NCBI GenBank assembly: GCA_046328715.1 | Contig: JAXLWB010000046.1 | Span: forward strand, 20,200-84,199 | Reading direction: 5' to 3' | DNA length: 64,000 bases | Source of the DNA: JAXLWB01 sp046328715 | GTDB taxonomy: Bacteria > Chloroflexota > Anaerolineae > Caldilineales > Caldilineaceae | Shown: positions 16,367 through 25,596 of the stretch, piece by piece | How the letters are laid out: every line of letters begins with the position of its first letter | How positions within the stretch are numbered: position 1 is the first letter of the stretch | Translations under genes and position numbers: made by a program | The notes under the pieces: model-generated | What the model was told of the DNA's origin: nothing | Database searches by the model: none | What the model saw: only the letters and a program-made list of their open reading frames with translations

Positions 16367-17594
16367 TCGGCTGCCCGTCCATCGCCTGCGTCAGTTAAGC
16401 AGCCATCTTGAGTTGATTCTGGTTGGGGTTTTGCCACCACTCGTACGGCGAAACATGTACATCGAGTTGGTCGGTTCACTGGCCTACGGTGTGCTCTATA
16501 CCAGTGGCATCGCCTTTGTGCCAGTGGTGTTGCGGCGTACTGGGGCAAGCGAAACGATGCTGGCGATCTACGTAGCGTCACAGTTTATCGGCTCGCTCCT
16601 TTCTTCACTTAGCATTCCCCTGATGCAACGCTGGAAGACAAAGCCGGTGGTATTGACTTGCTGGTTTTTGTCGCGTGCCTCGTTTGCGCTTTGGGCTTTC
16701 ATTGTCAATCCACTATGGATGTTGGCAGTTGGTGCCTTCTTTTGGACATTGGAACCCTTTACTGGGCCGGGGTACACACGCATTTTGCAGTTGATCTATC
16801 CGACTGAGGTGCGTGGCAAAGTGATGGGCGTGGTACGCGTCGGACGTGGCATGTTGATGTTATTACTGGCACCGCTGGCCGGTTGGGCGCTTGATCAATG
16901 GGGCTACCGTTCACTCTTTCCCATCGCTGCGGCGATGGGAATTGTTTCAACCTTGACCTTTAGCCGCGTACAGTTCAAAGAAGAAGAACTCTCACAGCAA
17001 CAAGGTCGGAACGCGCCGCGCCTTGATCAGATTTTACGCACGGATCGACGTTATACTTTCTTTTTGATTACCTTTACCATCTTTGGCATTGGCACGCTGC
17101 TCTCCTGGACAATCTACCCGCTGGTTCAGGTGGATCGACTGCATCTTTCCTATTCACAATTGGGTTGGCTGGAGATGGTCAGCTCACTCTTTTGGCTGCT
17201 CGGCTTTATTCTCTTTGGGCAGATTGTGGATCGCTATGGTGGAATCACTGCGTTGCAAGTGACCACTGCCATTGCGATTGTGATTCCAACCACCTACATC
17301 TTTGCCCGCAATGGGTGGATGTTGATCCCAGCCTATGTTGCGCAAGGCTTGGTGAATGCCGGTTTCGATTTAGGGCCGATCAGCGCCGTGCTACAACTGG
17401 CCAAGCCCAATCAGGTGATGGAATATGCTGCCTTACAAAGCACTATGATCGGCCTGCGCGGCATCGTGATTCCTTTGGTCAGTGTCGGGCTGCTGCACAT
17501 CGGAGTTCCCTTTAGTGGCGTCTTTGGGCTGAGTGTTTTCTTTATGGTCGTAGCATTAACGATGTTTAGACGAGTACAGAAACTGACAAGATGA
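16359..17594 (+). CDS. Major facilitator superfamily transporter
   Basis: This is a 411-residue integral membrane protein with about twelve helices. Loop motifs include YPTEVRGKVMGVVRVGRGMLMLL and FGQIVDRYGGITALQ, an MFS A-type D-R-x-G pattern. Relatives include sugar and drug exporters; the specificity is not readable. Start ATG 16359 lies within the end of the aldolase gene, which suggests that it moves a substrate or product of that aldolase. The stop codon is inside the left arm of a downstream hairpin. Confidence 0.85.
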   Translation: MLDRLPVHRLRQLSSHLELILVGVLPPLVRRNMYIELVGSLAYGVLYTSGIAFVPVVLRRTGASETMLAIYVASQFIGSLLSSLSIPLMQRWKTKPVVLTCWFLSRASFALWAFIVNPLWMLAVGAFFWTLEPFTGPGYTRILQLIYPTEVRGKVMGVVRVGRGMLMLLLAPLAGWALDQWGYRSLFPIAAAMGIVSTLTFSRVQFKEEELSQQQGRNAPRLDQILRTDRRYTFFLITFTIFGIGTLLSWTIYPLVQVDRLHLSYSQLGWLEMVSSLFWLLGFILFGQIVDRYGGITALQVTTAIAIVIPTTYIFARNGWMLIPAYVAQGLVNAGFDLGPISAVLQLAKPNQVMEYAALQSTMIGLRGIVIPLVSVGLLHIGVPFSGVFGLSVFFMVVALTMFRRVQKLTR

Positions 17595-17641
17595 AAGAAT
17601 CATTGTTTCATCGCTTCATCCTGTCATCCTGTCATCTTGTC
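17585..17641. repeat. GACAAGAT/CATCCTGT octad hairpin
   Basis: GACAAGATGA (17585-17594) pairs with TCATCTTGTC (17632-17641). The right side is built of 8-nt words CATCCTGT, CATCCTGT, CATCTTGT. The left arm overlaps the MFS stop codon. The same words recur at 8885-8937 and 57493-57541. Confidence 0.65.
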
Positions 17642-17661
17642 TTTCTAAGAAAGAAGAGGCT

Positions 17662-18639
17662 ATGGATTATATCAATTTCGGCGGCGCGGGGGTCAAGGTA
17701 AGCCGTCTGGCATTGGGGTTAGGGTTGCGTGGGCAATCAGACGAGGTGGCGGCCCAACGATTGGTGGAATATGCGATTGACCAGGGCATCAACGTGATCG
17801 ATTGCGCCAATGTCTATGCACCGATGGATCAGCAACGGAATGCGGGACGGGCCGAGGAGATTGTCGGGCGGGCGATTCAAGGTAAACGGGATGACCTCTT
17901 TTTGACTACGAAAGTCGCCGGGCGCATTGGTCCCGGTCCAAATGACCAGGGGCTTTCCCGTTATGCCATTCTGCGCGAGATTGACCGTTCGCTCAAGCGT
18001 CTCAACACCGACCATGTTGATCTCTACCTGGTCCACGTCTACGATTCATCCACGCCCCTAGAAGAGACGATGCGGGCGCTGGATGATGTCGTGCGTTCGG
18101 GCAAGGCACGTTATGTTGGTTGTTGCAATTTTGCCGCTTGGCAGGTCTGTCGTGGACTATGGATTGCCGACAAGCTCAACAGCGCACCCTTCCTGTGCGT
18201 ACAAAATCCCTACAGCATGCTTCACCGCCACCTCGAACGAGAGATGTTTGGCTTGGTCAAGGATCGGGGCTTGGGGATTATGGCCTACAGCCCGCTGGCC
18301 GTTGGCTTGTTGAGCAATGCCTATCAACCTGGTCAACCGCCGCCCGCAGGCTCATTGTGGGCAACCCATCGCAAAGAGTACTATGACAAGCTGATGCAGG
18401 GGCCGGTCGCCACTGTACTGAACACCTTACATCAATGTGCAGCCGAACTGGGCAAAACGCCCGCTCAAATTGCCATTGCCTGGGTACTTTCTCATCCGGA
18501 AATCACACTGGCCATCAGTGGGGCCGATACTCGCGAACACCTGGACGACGTATTGGGTGGCGTTGGCTGGGCACTCGATCCGGCCATTCGCCAAAAGCTA
18601 GACGATATGTCGGATGAGGTGACGATTGGGGTGATGTAG
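17662..18639 (+). CDS. Aldo/keto reductase
   Basis: This 325-residue NADPH-dependent (alpha/beta)8 oxidoreductase starts GGAGVKVSRLALGLGLRGQ. The catalytic Asp/Tyr are in VIDCANVYAPMDQQRN, the Lys in DLFLTTKVAGRIG and the His in DLYLVHVYD. GIMAYSPLAVGLLS and the C-terminal TLAISGADTREHLDD cofactor motif follow. The class is closest to the YghZ/Tas type. It follows the HpcH aldolase and MFS genes and may reduce the aldehyde from that step. That link is an inference. Confidence 0.9.
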   Translation: MDYINFGGAGVKVSRLALGLGLRGQSDEVAAQRLVEYAIDQGINVIDCANVYAPMDQQRNAGRAEEIVGRAIQGKRDDLFLTTKVAGRIGPGPNDQGLSRYAILREIDRSLKRLNTDHVDLYLVHVYDSSTPLEETMRALDDVVRSGKARYVGCCNFAAWQVCRGLWIADKLNSAPFLCVQNPYSMLHRHLEREMFGLVKDRGLGIMAYSPLAVGLLSNAYQPGQPPPAGSLWATHRKEYYDKLMQGPVATVLNTLHQCAAELGKTPAQIAIAWVLSHPEITLAISGADTREHLDDVLGGVGWALDPAIRQKLDDMSDEVTIGVM

Positions 18640-18670
18640 ACTCGATAGTTTATGCACCTACGTATGGGAT

Positions 18671-18708
18671 GTAACTGGTAATTGCGTAATTACCCAATTA
18701 CCAGTTAC
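18671..18708. terminator. 13-bp perfect hairpin between convergent genes
   Basis: GTAACTGGTAATT (18671-18683) and its complement (18696-18708) enclose 12 bases between the ends of the aldo/keto reductase and Rieske genes. It could act as a bidirectional terminator. Words of the TAATTACC type are repeated inside the loop. Confidence 0.45.
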
Positions 18709-18714
18709 CTGCTG

Positions 18715-19089
18715 CTAAACATATAAGATAATCTCATTTCCTTCTTGCTGTACTAGATAGGTTTTTACACGCAAGCGTTCATCATAAAGCGCTTGGCCGG
18801 TGCGGATGTCGAACTCCCATTGGTGCCAGGGGCATTTGAGGATTTCGCCTTCGCGCTCGTGCTCTAAGTGCAGCGGCGTATCACCGATCACCAACGGGCG
18901 CAAACGTCCTTTGCAGAGTGGTCCACTTCGATGCGGACAAAGATTACGCAGCGCATAGAATTGCCCATTGACATTAAAGACCCCAATCTCACGGCCATCG
19001 ATTACCACCACTTTACGTTGACCTGCGGGTAGGTCGGCAACCGGAGAAACGACATGGCGGCGAGGAGGCGAGGATGTTGTTGTGTCCAT
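18715..19089 (-). CDS. Rieske [2Fe-2S] ferredoxin-like protein
   Basis: This 124-residue single-domain Rieske protein has both cluster motifs, CPHRSGPLCKG (C-x-H) and CPWHQWEFD (C-x-x-H), with the usual spacing. It has no membrane anchor, so it is a soluble electron carrier or the ferredoxin of a non-heme oxygenase. The adjacent upstream gene on the same strand is a metal-dependent amidohydrolase, a pairing seen in aromatic or heterocycle degradation. No oxygenase alpha subunit is nearby. Confidence 0.9.
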   Translation of the reverse strand: MDTTTSSPPRRHVVSPVADLPAGQRKVVVIDGREIGVFNVNGQFYALRNLCPHRSGPLCKGRLRPLVIGDTPLHLEHEREGEILKCPWHQWEFDIRTGQALYDERLRVKTYLVQQEGNEIILYV

Positions 19090-19150
19090 AATTGTATCAG
19101 AGATTGAAGATTGAGAGAATAGGAGATTAGAAACAATCGCTCCATCTCTT

Positions 19151-20305
19151 CTATTTCAATCGCTCCCCATAGAACGTCCGTGCATTCTCCACCATGATCC
19201 GCTGGCGTAGAGCTGGCTCAATATTGGTCAGAAACGTGCTGGGCTCATCCCAATCCCAGTGTGGATAATCACTGGCAAAGAGCAACGTCTCCTCGGCCCA
19301 CATCCACTTCAAAAAGGTCTTGAGATCGGCTACGGATGGTGTATTAGGTAGTGGCTGCGAACCAAAGCGGATGTTCTGGCGCAGGTATTCACTCGGCAAC
19401 TTCTTCACCCACGGGGTGTAATCACGCAATCCCTTCCAATCGCCATCCATGTGCCACATCAGCCCCGGCACCCAAAAGACATCGTGCTCGATAAAGAGAA
19501 ACTTGAAGGTAGGAAACTTCTCAAAGACCCCTTCGCAGATCAGGCTGGAAACGTGAGCCATTGCGATCTGCGGGCGCGCCATGCGCATCTCTAGATAATA
19601 GGTTGGAAAACCAGCAGCGGTCGGCGGAGCGGAGATGCCCGCACCTTCGGCACCAAAGTGGACACACATCGGCAGGCCATGCCGCTCGCAGGCGGCGTAG
19701 ATCGGATGGTAAAAGCGATTGCCAAAGGGCATCCGTGCGCCTGCAGGCATTAAGACTTGCACAAAGGCCCGATTGTCAGCTAGGCGTTCAATCTCGGCTA
19801 CTGCCAGTTGCGGATCCTGTGGGGCAATGTGGATCGAGGCGCGAATGCGTGGGTCATGGCTTACCCAATGAGCAAGTGTCCAATCGTTAAACGCACTACA
19901 GTAGGCAGCCGCATAGTCGGGATCGGGATGGACGGCGGCAGAATAAGGTCCGCCAGTCAGCACCGCAATGGTTAGGTTATATTTGTCGATATGGCGTTCG
20001 ACCAAGACAGCGGGATCGGTGGCAGGGTTGATATCCTTGCCATCCCACAGGTCGTGGCGTGCCCCGTGACCTGGCATGTTGGTATAGCCGATGCCTGGCA
20101 TCATGCTACCGAAATCTTTGATATATTCGACATATTGACGAGGCAGATAGGGGAAGAGTACATCCGGCTTGTCGGATTGGTGATGAACATCGACATCAAT
20201 CACGGCTAAGGCCGGCTGACTCACTTTACGTGTGGCGGTCTTTTCCTGCGGGGTGTGACCATTTGTGTGCAAACGGGATTGCTCGGTATGCATCGAAGTT
20301 GTCAT
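19151..20305 (-). CDS. Amidohydrolase-2 family protein
   Basis: This ~384-residue TIM-barrel metal hydrolase or decarboxylase begins its barrel with LAVIDVDVHHQSD, where DxH-type metal ligands are expected. It has PMCVHFGAEGAG and HVSSLICEGVFEKFPTFKFLFIEHDVFW in the middle. It ends with LLFASDYPHWDWDEPSTF, the Asp-containing end of the active site. Family members hydrolyse or decarboxylate aromatic ring-cleavage products. ATG 20305 follows AGGAGA and is preferred over the longer frame. It is upstream of, and likely co-transcribed with, the Rieske gene. Confidence 0.85.
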   Translation of the reverse strand: MTTSMHTEQSRLHTNGHTPQEKTATRKVSQPALAVIDVDVHHQSDKPDVLFPYLPRQYVEYIKDFGSMMPGIGYTNMPGHGARHDLWDGKDINPATDPAVLVERHIDKYNLTIAVLTGGPYSAAVHPDPDYAAAYCSAFNDWTLAHWVSHDPRIRASIHIAPQDPQLAVAEIERLADNRAFVQVLMPAGARMPFGNRFYHPIYAACERHGLPMCVHFGAEGAGISAPPTAAGFPTYYLEMRMARPQIAMAHVSSLICEGVFEKFPTFKFLFIEHDVFWVPGLMWHMDGDWKGLRDYTPWVKKLPSEYLRQNIRFGSQPLPNTPSVADLKTFLKWMWAEETLLFASDYPHWDWDEPSTFLTNIEPALRQRIMVENARTFYGERLK

Positions 20306-20453
20306 GAGTGTCTCCTGGCCTAATTGAGCCATATTAGGTAACGATGTGGTAACGAAAACAGGCAAATTCCTTATTGATCAACATAATTTTTTAGTGTATA
20401 TTAATAATGTTTCTCAAAAAGCTCATAACATATTTGCCAAGATTTACTATGAA

Positions 20454-21008
20454 ATGGAACTGCTGACTACACTACTCCTCGCCCATTTTCTTGCTGATTT
20501 TCCCCTACAAACCAATTCAATGGCGGCATGGAAGAGTAAATCTAGTGCAATGCTGTTGCTCCATGTAGTGGTTCATGTCATCGTTTTGTGGAGTTTGCTG
20601 GGTCTGAAAGTAGAGTTGTTGCCTCTCGTTCTAACGTTAGGTGTTGCGCATTGGCTTGTTGATTGGTCGAAACCTCGTCTGCCTACGATGGAGGCAGTGC
20701 GAGCCTTTATTCTCGATCAATGTGTGCATGTCCTCTGCCTGCTAGTAGCGGCAAGAATTGGATGTACATTCTACCATTTTCGTTCGTATGCGGTCATCTC
20801 GACGCCTTTACTCCATACCTCACTCCTGATCAGTTTTGGACTTGGGGTGATGGTCTATTATTGGCTGTGGACGAGCACACTAAACGACGAAACGATCCAG
20901 CGCCACAGGTATCTGCGTTGGGGGCATGAACAACTGCTCATGTTTGAGCAATGGACTGGTTATGGTTTAGTTTGTATGATTTTTTTCGGGGCTTTCTTCA
21001 AGCAGTAA
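20454..21008 (+). CDS. DUF3307 membrane protein (paralogue 2)
   Basis: This ~184-residue protein begins MELLTTLLLAHFLADFPLQTN and has five or so hydrophobic segments. It is clearly paralogous to the protein at 5644-6231: it shares LADFPLQTN, LGVAHWLVDW, the RYLRWGHEQLLMFEQWTGYGL end and similar length. No function is known for the family. ATG 20454 is supported by the paralogue's start. It diverges from the amidohydrolase. Confidence 0.78.
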   Translation: MELLTTLLLAHFLADFPLQTNSMAAWKSKSSAMLLLHVVVHVIVLWSLLGLKVELLPLVLTLGVAHWLVDWSKPRLPTMEAVRAFILDQCVHVLCLLVAARIGCTFYHFRSYAVISTPLLHTSLLISFGLGVMVYYWLWTSTLNDETIQRHRYLRWGHEQLLMFEQWTGYGLVCMIFFGAFFKQ

Positions 21009-21297
21009 ATTAGAGCATACGCAAGTTTCAAAACCAAATCGATCCATTACCTAAACCCGGCACAATACAAGGCTGGCGCTTTCTTATGCACTCCATCTGC
21101 TGCGCAAGAATATCACCTTTGTATGTGTGCAATTTTTACATGCTGTGCACTTGTCGATTCAAACAGGCCGAACGCAACCAAATTATTCCGTGAAATGCGT
21201 GTCATGAATTGTCAATGAAGTCACCGCTTTTGCCAGAGCCTTATTCAGAGCGAATGGCAACAAGAAGAGCATATGCAAGTGTAAGAGGAAATAAATA

Positions 21298-21783
21298 ATG
21301 AACAACAGCACTTATGAAGTGTTCCAGGACAAATTCGTTTTAATTGTTGAGCCGACAACATCGACTCGGACTAAGCTGGTCAAGGCCTTTAATAGTATAG
21401 GCATTCACGTGTTGGCTGCCGAATGTGCAAAAGACGCACTCGAGATGGTAGACCATTTCAAGGTGCCAGCCTTGGCAATTATCGAGCTGGTACTCCCAGA
21501 TATGACTGGGGTGCAATTAGCAACCACCCTCTGTGAAGTTTACCCTTGTCCAATTATTTTTACAACCAGCAACCCTGAACCTTCCCAGATTGCCAAGTTG
21601 CTCGACCTGGTAGCGGACGATGTGGTCTGCAAACCGTGTGATGCGCGAGAAGTAGCAGCCCGCGCAGCCCGCATTTTGGAGCGACGACATCGCCAATCAC
21701 AATTTTCCAACCCGCCTCCAATCAATCGCCCTCGAATCCCGAATCAACGACGACTACGCGAGCAACCGATGTTTAGGCAGTAG
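21298..21783 (+). CDS. Degenerate response-regulator receiver protein
   Basis: This 161-residue protein has a CheY-like domain (~12-130) and a basic, proline-rich tail ending RIPNQRRLREQPMFRQ. The receiver fold is clear (VLIVEPTTS, PALAIIELVLPDMTGVQ, PIIFTTS, VCKPCDAREV). However, the phosphoacceptor Asp is Glu (E63) and the acidic pair is Glu-Pro (E18-P19). The Thr/Ser and Lys switch positions are kept. The D-to-E change often mimics the phosphorylated state. A good RBS (AGAGGA) precedes ATG 21298. It overlaps the SARP regulator tail-to-tail by 11 bases. Confidence 0.82.
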   Translation: MNNSTYEVFQDKFVLIVEPTTSTRTKLVKAFNSIGIHVLAAECAKDALEMVDHFKVPALAIIELVLPDMTGVQLATTLCEVYPCPIIFTTSNPEPSQIAKLLDLVADDVVCKPCDAREVAARAARILERRHRQSQFSNPPPINRPRIPNQRRLREQPMFRQ

Positions 21784-24700
21784 TAGAACGTGCCGTTGTG
21801 ATCTGAAGCGCGCTCCAGGCATCCACAAGCAATTTGTGCGCGGCCACATTCTGGAGAAAGCGTGTTCGTGCCAATCCGCTCTGGATCTTTTCGGCGCGCT
21901 TCATCAGGATTTGGTATGCTTGGTCCAACCACAAAGAAGCATCCGCATTCTCTGTGGCGTGAAGATATTGATAATAAGTCGCCATGACCAACATCGGCTC
22001 TTCCAAACTTTCTAGTCCATCTGTTTGCAAAAAGGCAGCAATGGTGGCTGCATAATCCGCAACCGATTGGGTTAGTTGCCCGGTTTGCAAACCGAGCTGT
22101 ACCAAACCAGCAAGTGGTTCAATTTCCATAAATAGCATCTTGAGCTTCTGAGCGATCTGCAATGCTTCCTGATAGGCACTGTTCGCTTCTTCATAGCGGC
22201 GCAGCATTGCCAGTGCATAGCCTTGTGCCACCCAAGCATACCGTTGCATAGAGAGATTCTGGGTATCTTGACTGACCCTAAGTGCTTGGTTAGCATAATC
22301 CAAAGCAGCTTCGTAGTCACCCATATGTTGGGTGTGCATTGCCAGATTGACGAGTACGACAGTCTGCTGGGGTCTTGCACCTAATTCTTGCCAGATCTGT
22401 AAACATTGCTCACTATAGTGATAGGCCGATGCATAGTCACCGAGATAATCAGACGAAATCCCCAAATTTCCGAGTACTCGCGCCTGGTTGTTCCGATCTC
22501 CTGTTTCGCGAAAAACCTGGAGTGACTCTTGATAATAGGCCTGCGCTTGGACAAAATCGCCTAGCCTATCATAGGCAATTCCTAAGCCAGACAAATTGGT
22601 CGATTGCAAGCGCAATGAGCCCATCTCTTGAGCGATCCGTAACGCCTGCTCGTATAAGGGGCGGCTCTCGACGATTTTGCCAGTGAGGGTAAAGATCCGC
22701 GCCAGAAAATTTAGCAGCTCACATTCTATCTCGGGAAACTGGTGGTGCCGAGCAAGGCCAATTCCTTCTTCGCCATACCGTTGTGCCTCATCAAACTGGT
22801 TGTCGAGCAAAGCAAGATTTCCCAACCAGAGCAGGCATCTCACTTCGATCCGTTTTTCATCAGTTTGACGGGCGAGTGTAAATGCTTGTTCCAAAAGCTG
22901 ATGCGCATTGGCACGTTCTTGCGCCATGAGATGCGAAACAGCCAGGCGGTACATCGCAATGGCGGTTAGGCGTGGTGATTGCAGCTTACTCGCAAGCACA
23001 ACTGCCTCTTCCGCTTTCGCAGCGGCTGACGCATATTCTGCTAGATTGACTAACAGTTGCGAGTACGAGCAGAACAACATACAGTAAGCTCTTTCCCGTG
23101 GCAGTGCGATTTCATTGGTTTCGGAAGCGCCCTCGCTTTGTATGGTTGCCAGTGCCGCCAAGAACTCTTTTTCCCCTTCGCGAAAGAAGCCAGCCAGATG
23201 GTAAAAGAGCGCCAATGCCTGGCTGCTTTGCTCCAGCAGTTCGTACTGCTTCTCGTCTACAGCCCAATGCCAGGCTGCCTGGACATTAGCAAGCTGGTGC
23301 TGAATGGTCGTAATAATCTGGTAGAAGACAGTACTTTGCCTGGCCTTTTCCAAGGCATTGACAGATTGCAAGTAGTAGTCCGCATGACGTTTTTGTACCT
23401 GGTAGCACAGATCAAGAGCCAACTCTTGCCTTCGATATGCGGCATAGTCACGGACAATTTCATGTAGGAAATAGACGGTTTGGCCCTCTCTGACCTCACT
23501 ATTAAGCCAGGATGTATCGATCATTTTTTGCAGCAACGGCGTTTCGTCAGCAAGATTCAAGATTATCTCTACTGCTTCTGCCGTAAAATGTTGACGAAAG
23601 ATCGAACAAAGCGCCAAAGCCTCCTGTTCAGTGTTCGTCAGCAGTCGCCATGAGCGATCTAGTACGGTGCGCAAGCTGCGATGTTCCAGTGGCAGATCAT
23701 GTAAGTCGGTTGCCAGTGCGTTCGAAGTGTTTTGCAAAGCCTGCAAAATCTCGACTGGTGTGTAATGCTCGGTCTGCGCAGCCGCCAATTCTATCGCCAA
23801 TGGATTGCCATGGAGGGCGTTGCAGATTGCGGCAACCGTCGTATAGTTTGATCGGGTGAGCACAAAACCATCCGATGTGCGCATGGCCCGTTCCACAAAG
23901 AGTTGCATGCTGGGGAATGGCTCTACATGCAGATCGCCAGCAAACTCACCCGCCGAATTGGGGATGGGTAGCCCTTCCACACGCTGAATTGTCTCTGCCT
24001 GCAAATGGAGGCGTTGCCGTGATGTAACAAGCAGCTTTAGCTGTTTTGCGCGTTTGAGCAATTCCAGAATAAAGTCAACCCCGCCAATCAGCGTCTCAAA
24101 ATTATCCAGGATCAGCAGCAACGACTTTCGCTCGAAGTAATAGAGTGTCTGCTCCACCAACGACTCCTTGCCCACCAACTGGAGTCGCAATTCCTTGATC
24201 AGGGCCGAAGCAATGGCCAGTGCAGGTTCGGTCACAGACGGGTTAGCCAATGGAACAAACCAGACGCCATCGGGGAATGGCACCGACTGCGCTGTTGCCG
24301 CTTGCACTTCTTGCTGTTTGATGATTGCTTGCGCAGCCGACAATGCCAGACGAGTCTTGCCGATTCCCCCTTCGCCTAGCAGGACCAGGAGCGGAAGATC
24401 AGGATGGAGAATGTGCTGAACAACTTGTTCGATCTCTTGTTGGCGACCATAAAAGGGGGTAAAAAGGCGTGGCAGGTTATGTTTGGGAAGTGACAGCAGC
24501 GGCGTAACACTTTTTTGTTTGGGCTTGTACGGCAGTAGCTCAGCAATTTTGCATTGTAACTTCTTGACTTCTGTACGTTGCTTTTCCAGCCAGCTTAGAA
24601 AAGGTGCGCTATCAATCACATCAAAGCCATCCAGGAATTCGTAACCTAGCGTCGCTTCGAGCGTCTGCCATTCGGAAAGCTTCAGTGTGGCTGGATCGCG

Positions 24701-25033
24701 ATCCGATAATGCTCGGATTTCCGATAAATCATTGGTCAGAAGATCATTGATACTTTTGAGTTGGACAGTGAGTCGGGAAGTGAGCAGTACTTCATGTGGT
24801 GCAAAGAGTTGATTGAGGTTAAAGAGCGCTTGGCGTAAGCTCAAGCGCGCCGATGTTTCGGCATAGCCCCACCACAACAGTTGCGCCAAATGTGTACGCG
24901 AGACGGGACTTTCTGCCTCCAATAGCAAATAGGCAAGCAGTGCCTGCACTTTCTCTGAGCGGAATCCAGAGATCGGTTCACCGTTACGTGAGAGATAAAA
25001 TCTATCGAGAAGATGAGCTCTAAAAACTGCCAT
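21773..25033 (-). CDS. SARP/AfsR-like regulator: BTAD domain, NB-ARC-type ATPase and TPR tail
   Basis: This is a 1086-residue regulator. Residues ~1-100 resemble a SARP/OmpR-like winged helix (FYLSRNGEPISGFRSEKVQALLAYLLLE) and ~100-170 the bacterial transcriptional-activation domain. The STAND-type ATPase has its P-loop at ~220-228 (GEGGIGKTR) and a Walker B at LLLILDNFE. Residues from ~560 are tandem tetratricopeptide repeats. Such proteins are cytoplasmic switches that oligomerise on ligand binding and drive transcription. The target genes cannot be read; the degenerate receiver overlapping its end is a possible partner. Confidence 0.9.
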   Translation of the reverse strand: MAVFRAHLLDRFYLSRNGEPISGFRSEKVQALLAYLLLEAESPVSRTHLAQLLWWGYAETSARLSLRQALFNLNQLFAPHEVLLTSRLTVQLKSINDLLTNDLSEIRALSDRDPATLKLSEWQTLEATLGYEFLDGFDVIDSAPFLSWLEKQRTEVKKLQCKIAELLPYKPKQKSVTPLLSLPKHNLPRLFTPFYGRQQEIEQVVQHILHPDLPLLVLLGEGGIGKTRLALSAAQAIIKQQEVQAATAQSVPFPDGVWFVPLANPSVTEPALAIASALIKELRLQLVGKESLVEQTLYYFERKSLLLILDNFETLIGGVDFILELLKRAKQLKLLVTSRQRLHLQAETIQRVEGLPIPNSAGEFAGDLHVEPFPSMQLFVERAMRTSDGFVLTRSNYTTVAAICNALHGNPLAIELAAAQTEHYTPVEILQALQNTSNALATDLHDLPLEHRSLRTVLDRSWRLLTNTEQEALALCSIFRQHFTAEAVEIILNLADETPLLQKMIDTSWLNSEVREGQTVYFLHEIVRDYAAYRRQELALDLCYQVQKRHADYYLQSVNALEKARQSTVFYQIITTIQHQLANVQAAWHWAVDEKQYELLEQSSQALALFYHLAGFFREGEKEFLAALATIQSEGASETNEIALPRERAYCMLFCSYSQLLVNLAEYASAAAKAEEAVVLASKLQSPRLTAIAMYRLAVSHLMAQERANAHQLLEQAFTLARQTDEKRIEVRCLLWLGNLALLDNQFDEAQRYGEEGIGLARHHQFPEIECELLNFLARIFTLTGKIVESRPLYEQALRIAQEMGSLRLQSTNLSGLGIAYDRLGDFVQAQAYYQESLQVFRETGDRNNQARVLGNLGISSDYLGDYASAYHYSEQCLQIWQELGARPQQTVVLVNLAMHTQHMGDYEAALDYANQALRVSQDTQNLSMQRYAWVAQGYALAMLRRYEEANSAYQEALQIAQKLKMLFMEIEPLAGLVQLGLQTGQLTQSVADYAATIAAFLQTDGLESLEEPMLVMATYYQYLHATENADASLWLDQAYQILMKRAEKIQSGLARTRFLQNVAAHKLLVDAWSALQITTARSTTA

Positions 25034-25596
25034 TTTTTGTTCTCAACAAAAAGCCCAGAGTGCTGCTATCATATGTCAAGCTCAATGACTAAAATTTAGG
25101 GGCATCAAGAGAATTCATGGCAGCGTACGGGCGCGAAAGCGATTGAACCATTAACGAAAGCGCAACAGTCTGCCTAATTACGTTCGCTAATTGCTCGTGT
25201 TATACCGCAAGTTTAAATCGAAACGTATCTATAGAAGCGATCTTGAACCAAAGGCGAGGACGTATCCATGGCTCGTAACGTGCTTCTTTGATCTCTGCAA
25301 TTTTAGCCCACTTGTTCTTACGAAGAATGTTGCAAATGAAGGAGATTCAATGCTCGTAACGATCCAATAACGGAAAGAATTGTAACCTAAACTGCGGTTG
25401 CAATGGAAATGCAGGTGGGGATAACCCGCCACTCGCATTTCCCTTTTCAGATTAGACACCCATGCAGATCATGCACAACGAAGCATGAAAATGATCGGTA
25501 CGCTGATGACGCTGATTAAGACGGATTTTTACCGATTTTATCCGCCCTTTATCCGCGTACCGATCCTCTACTATTCTCAAATCAGAAAGGAAGCCC
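25034..25596. other. Long gap with a GGATNNNNNACCGATC-type repeat cluster; no supported gene
   Basis: Between the SARP gene and the SDR there are ~560 bases with no convincing reading frame. A 76-codon minus-strand frame lacks any family feature. The right part (25488-25570) is a word-rich palindrome. GATCGGTACGC (25493-25503) pairs with GCGTACCGATC (25555-25565) around CGCTGATGACGCTGATT words. The same word set recurs at 36481-36567. Confidence 0.5.

Noticed and set aside
25229..25459. 76-codon minus-strand frame upstream of the SDR at 25597
   Set aside because: No recognisable motif and it lies in an unstructured gap with repeats; no start signal.
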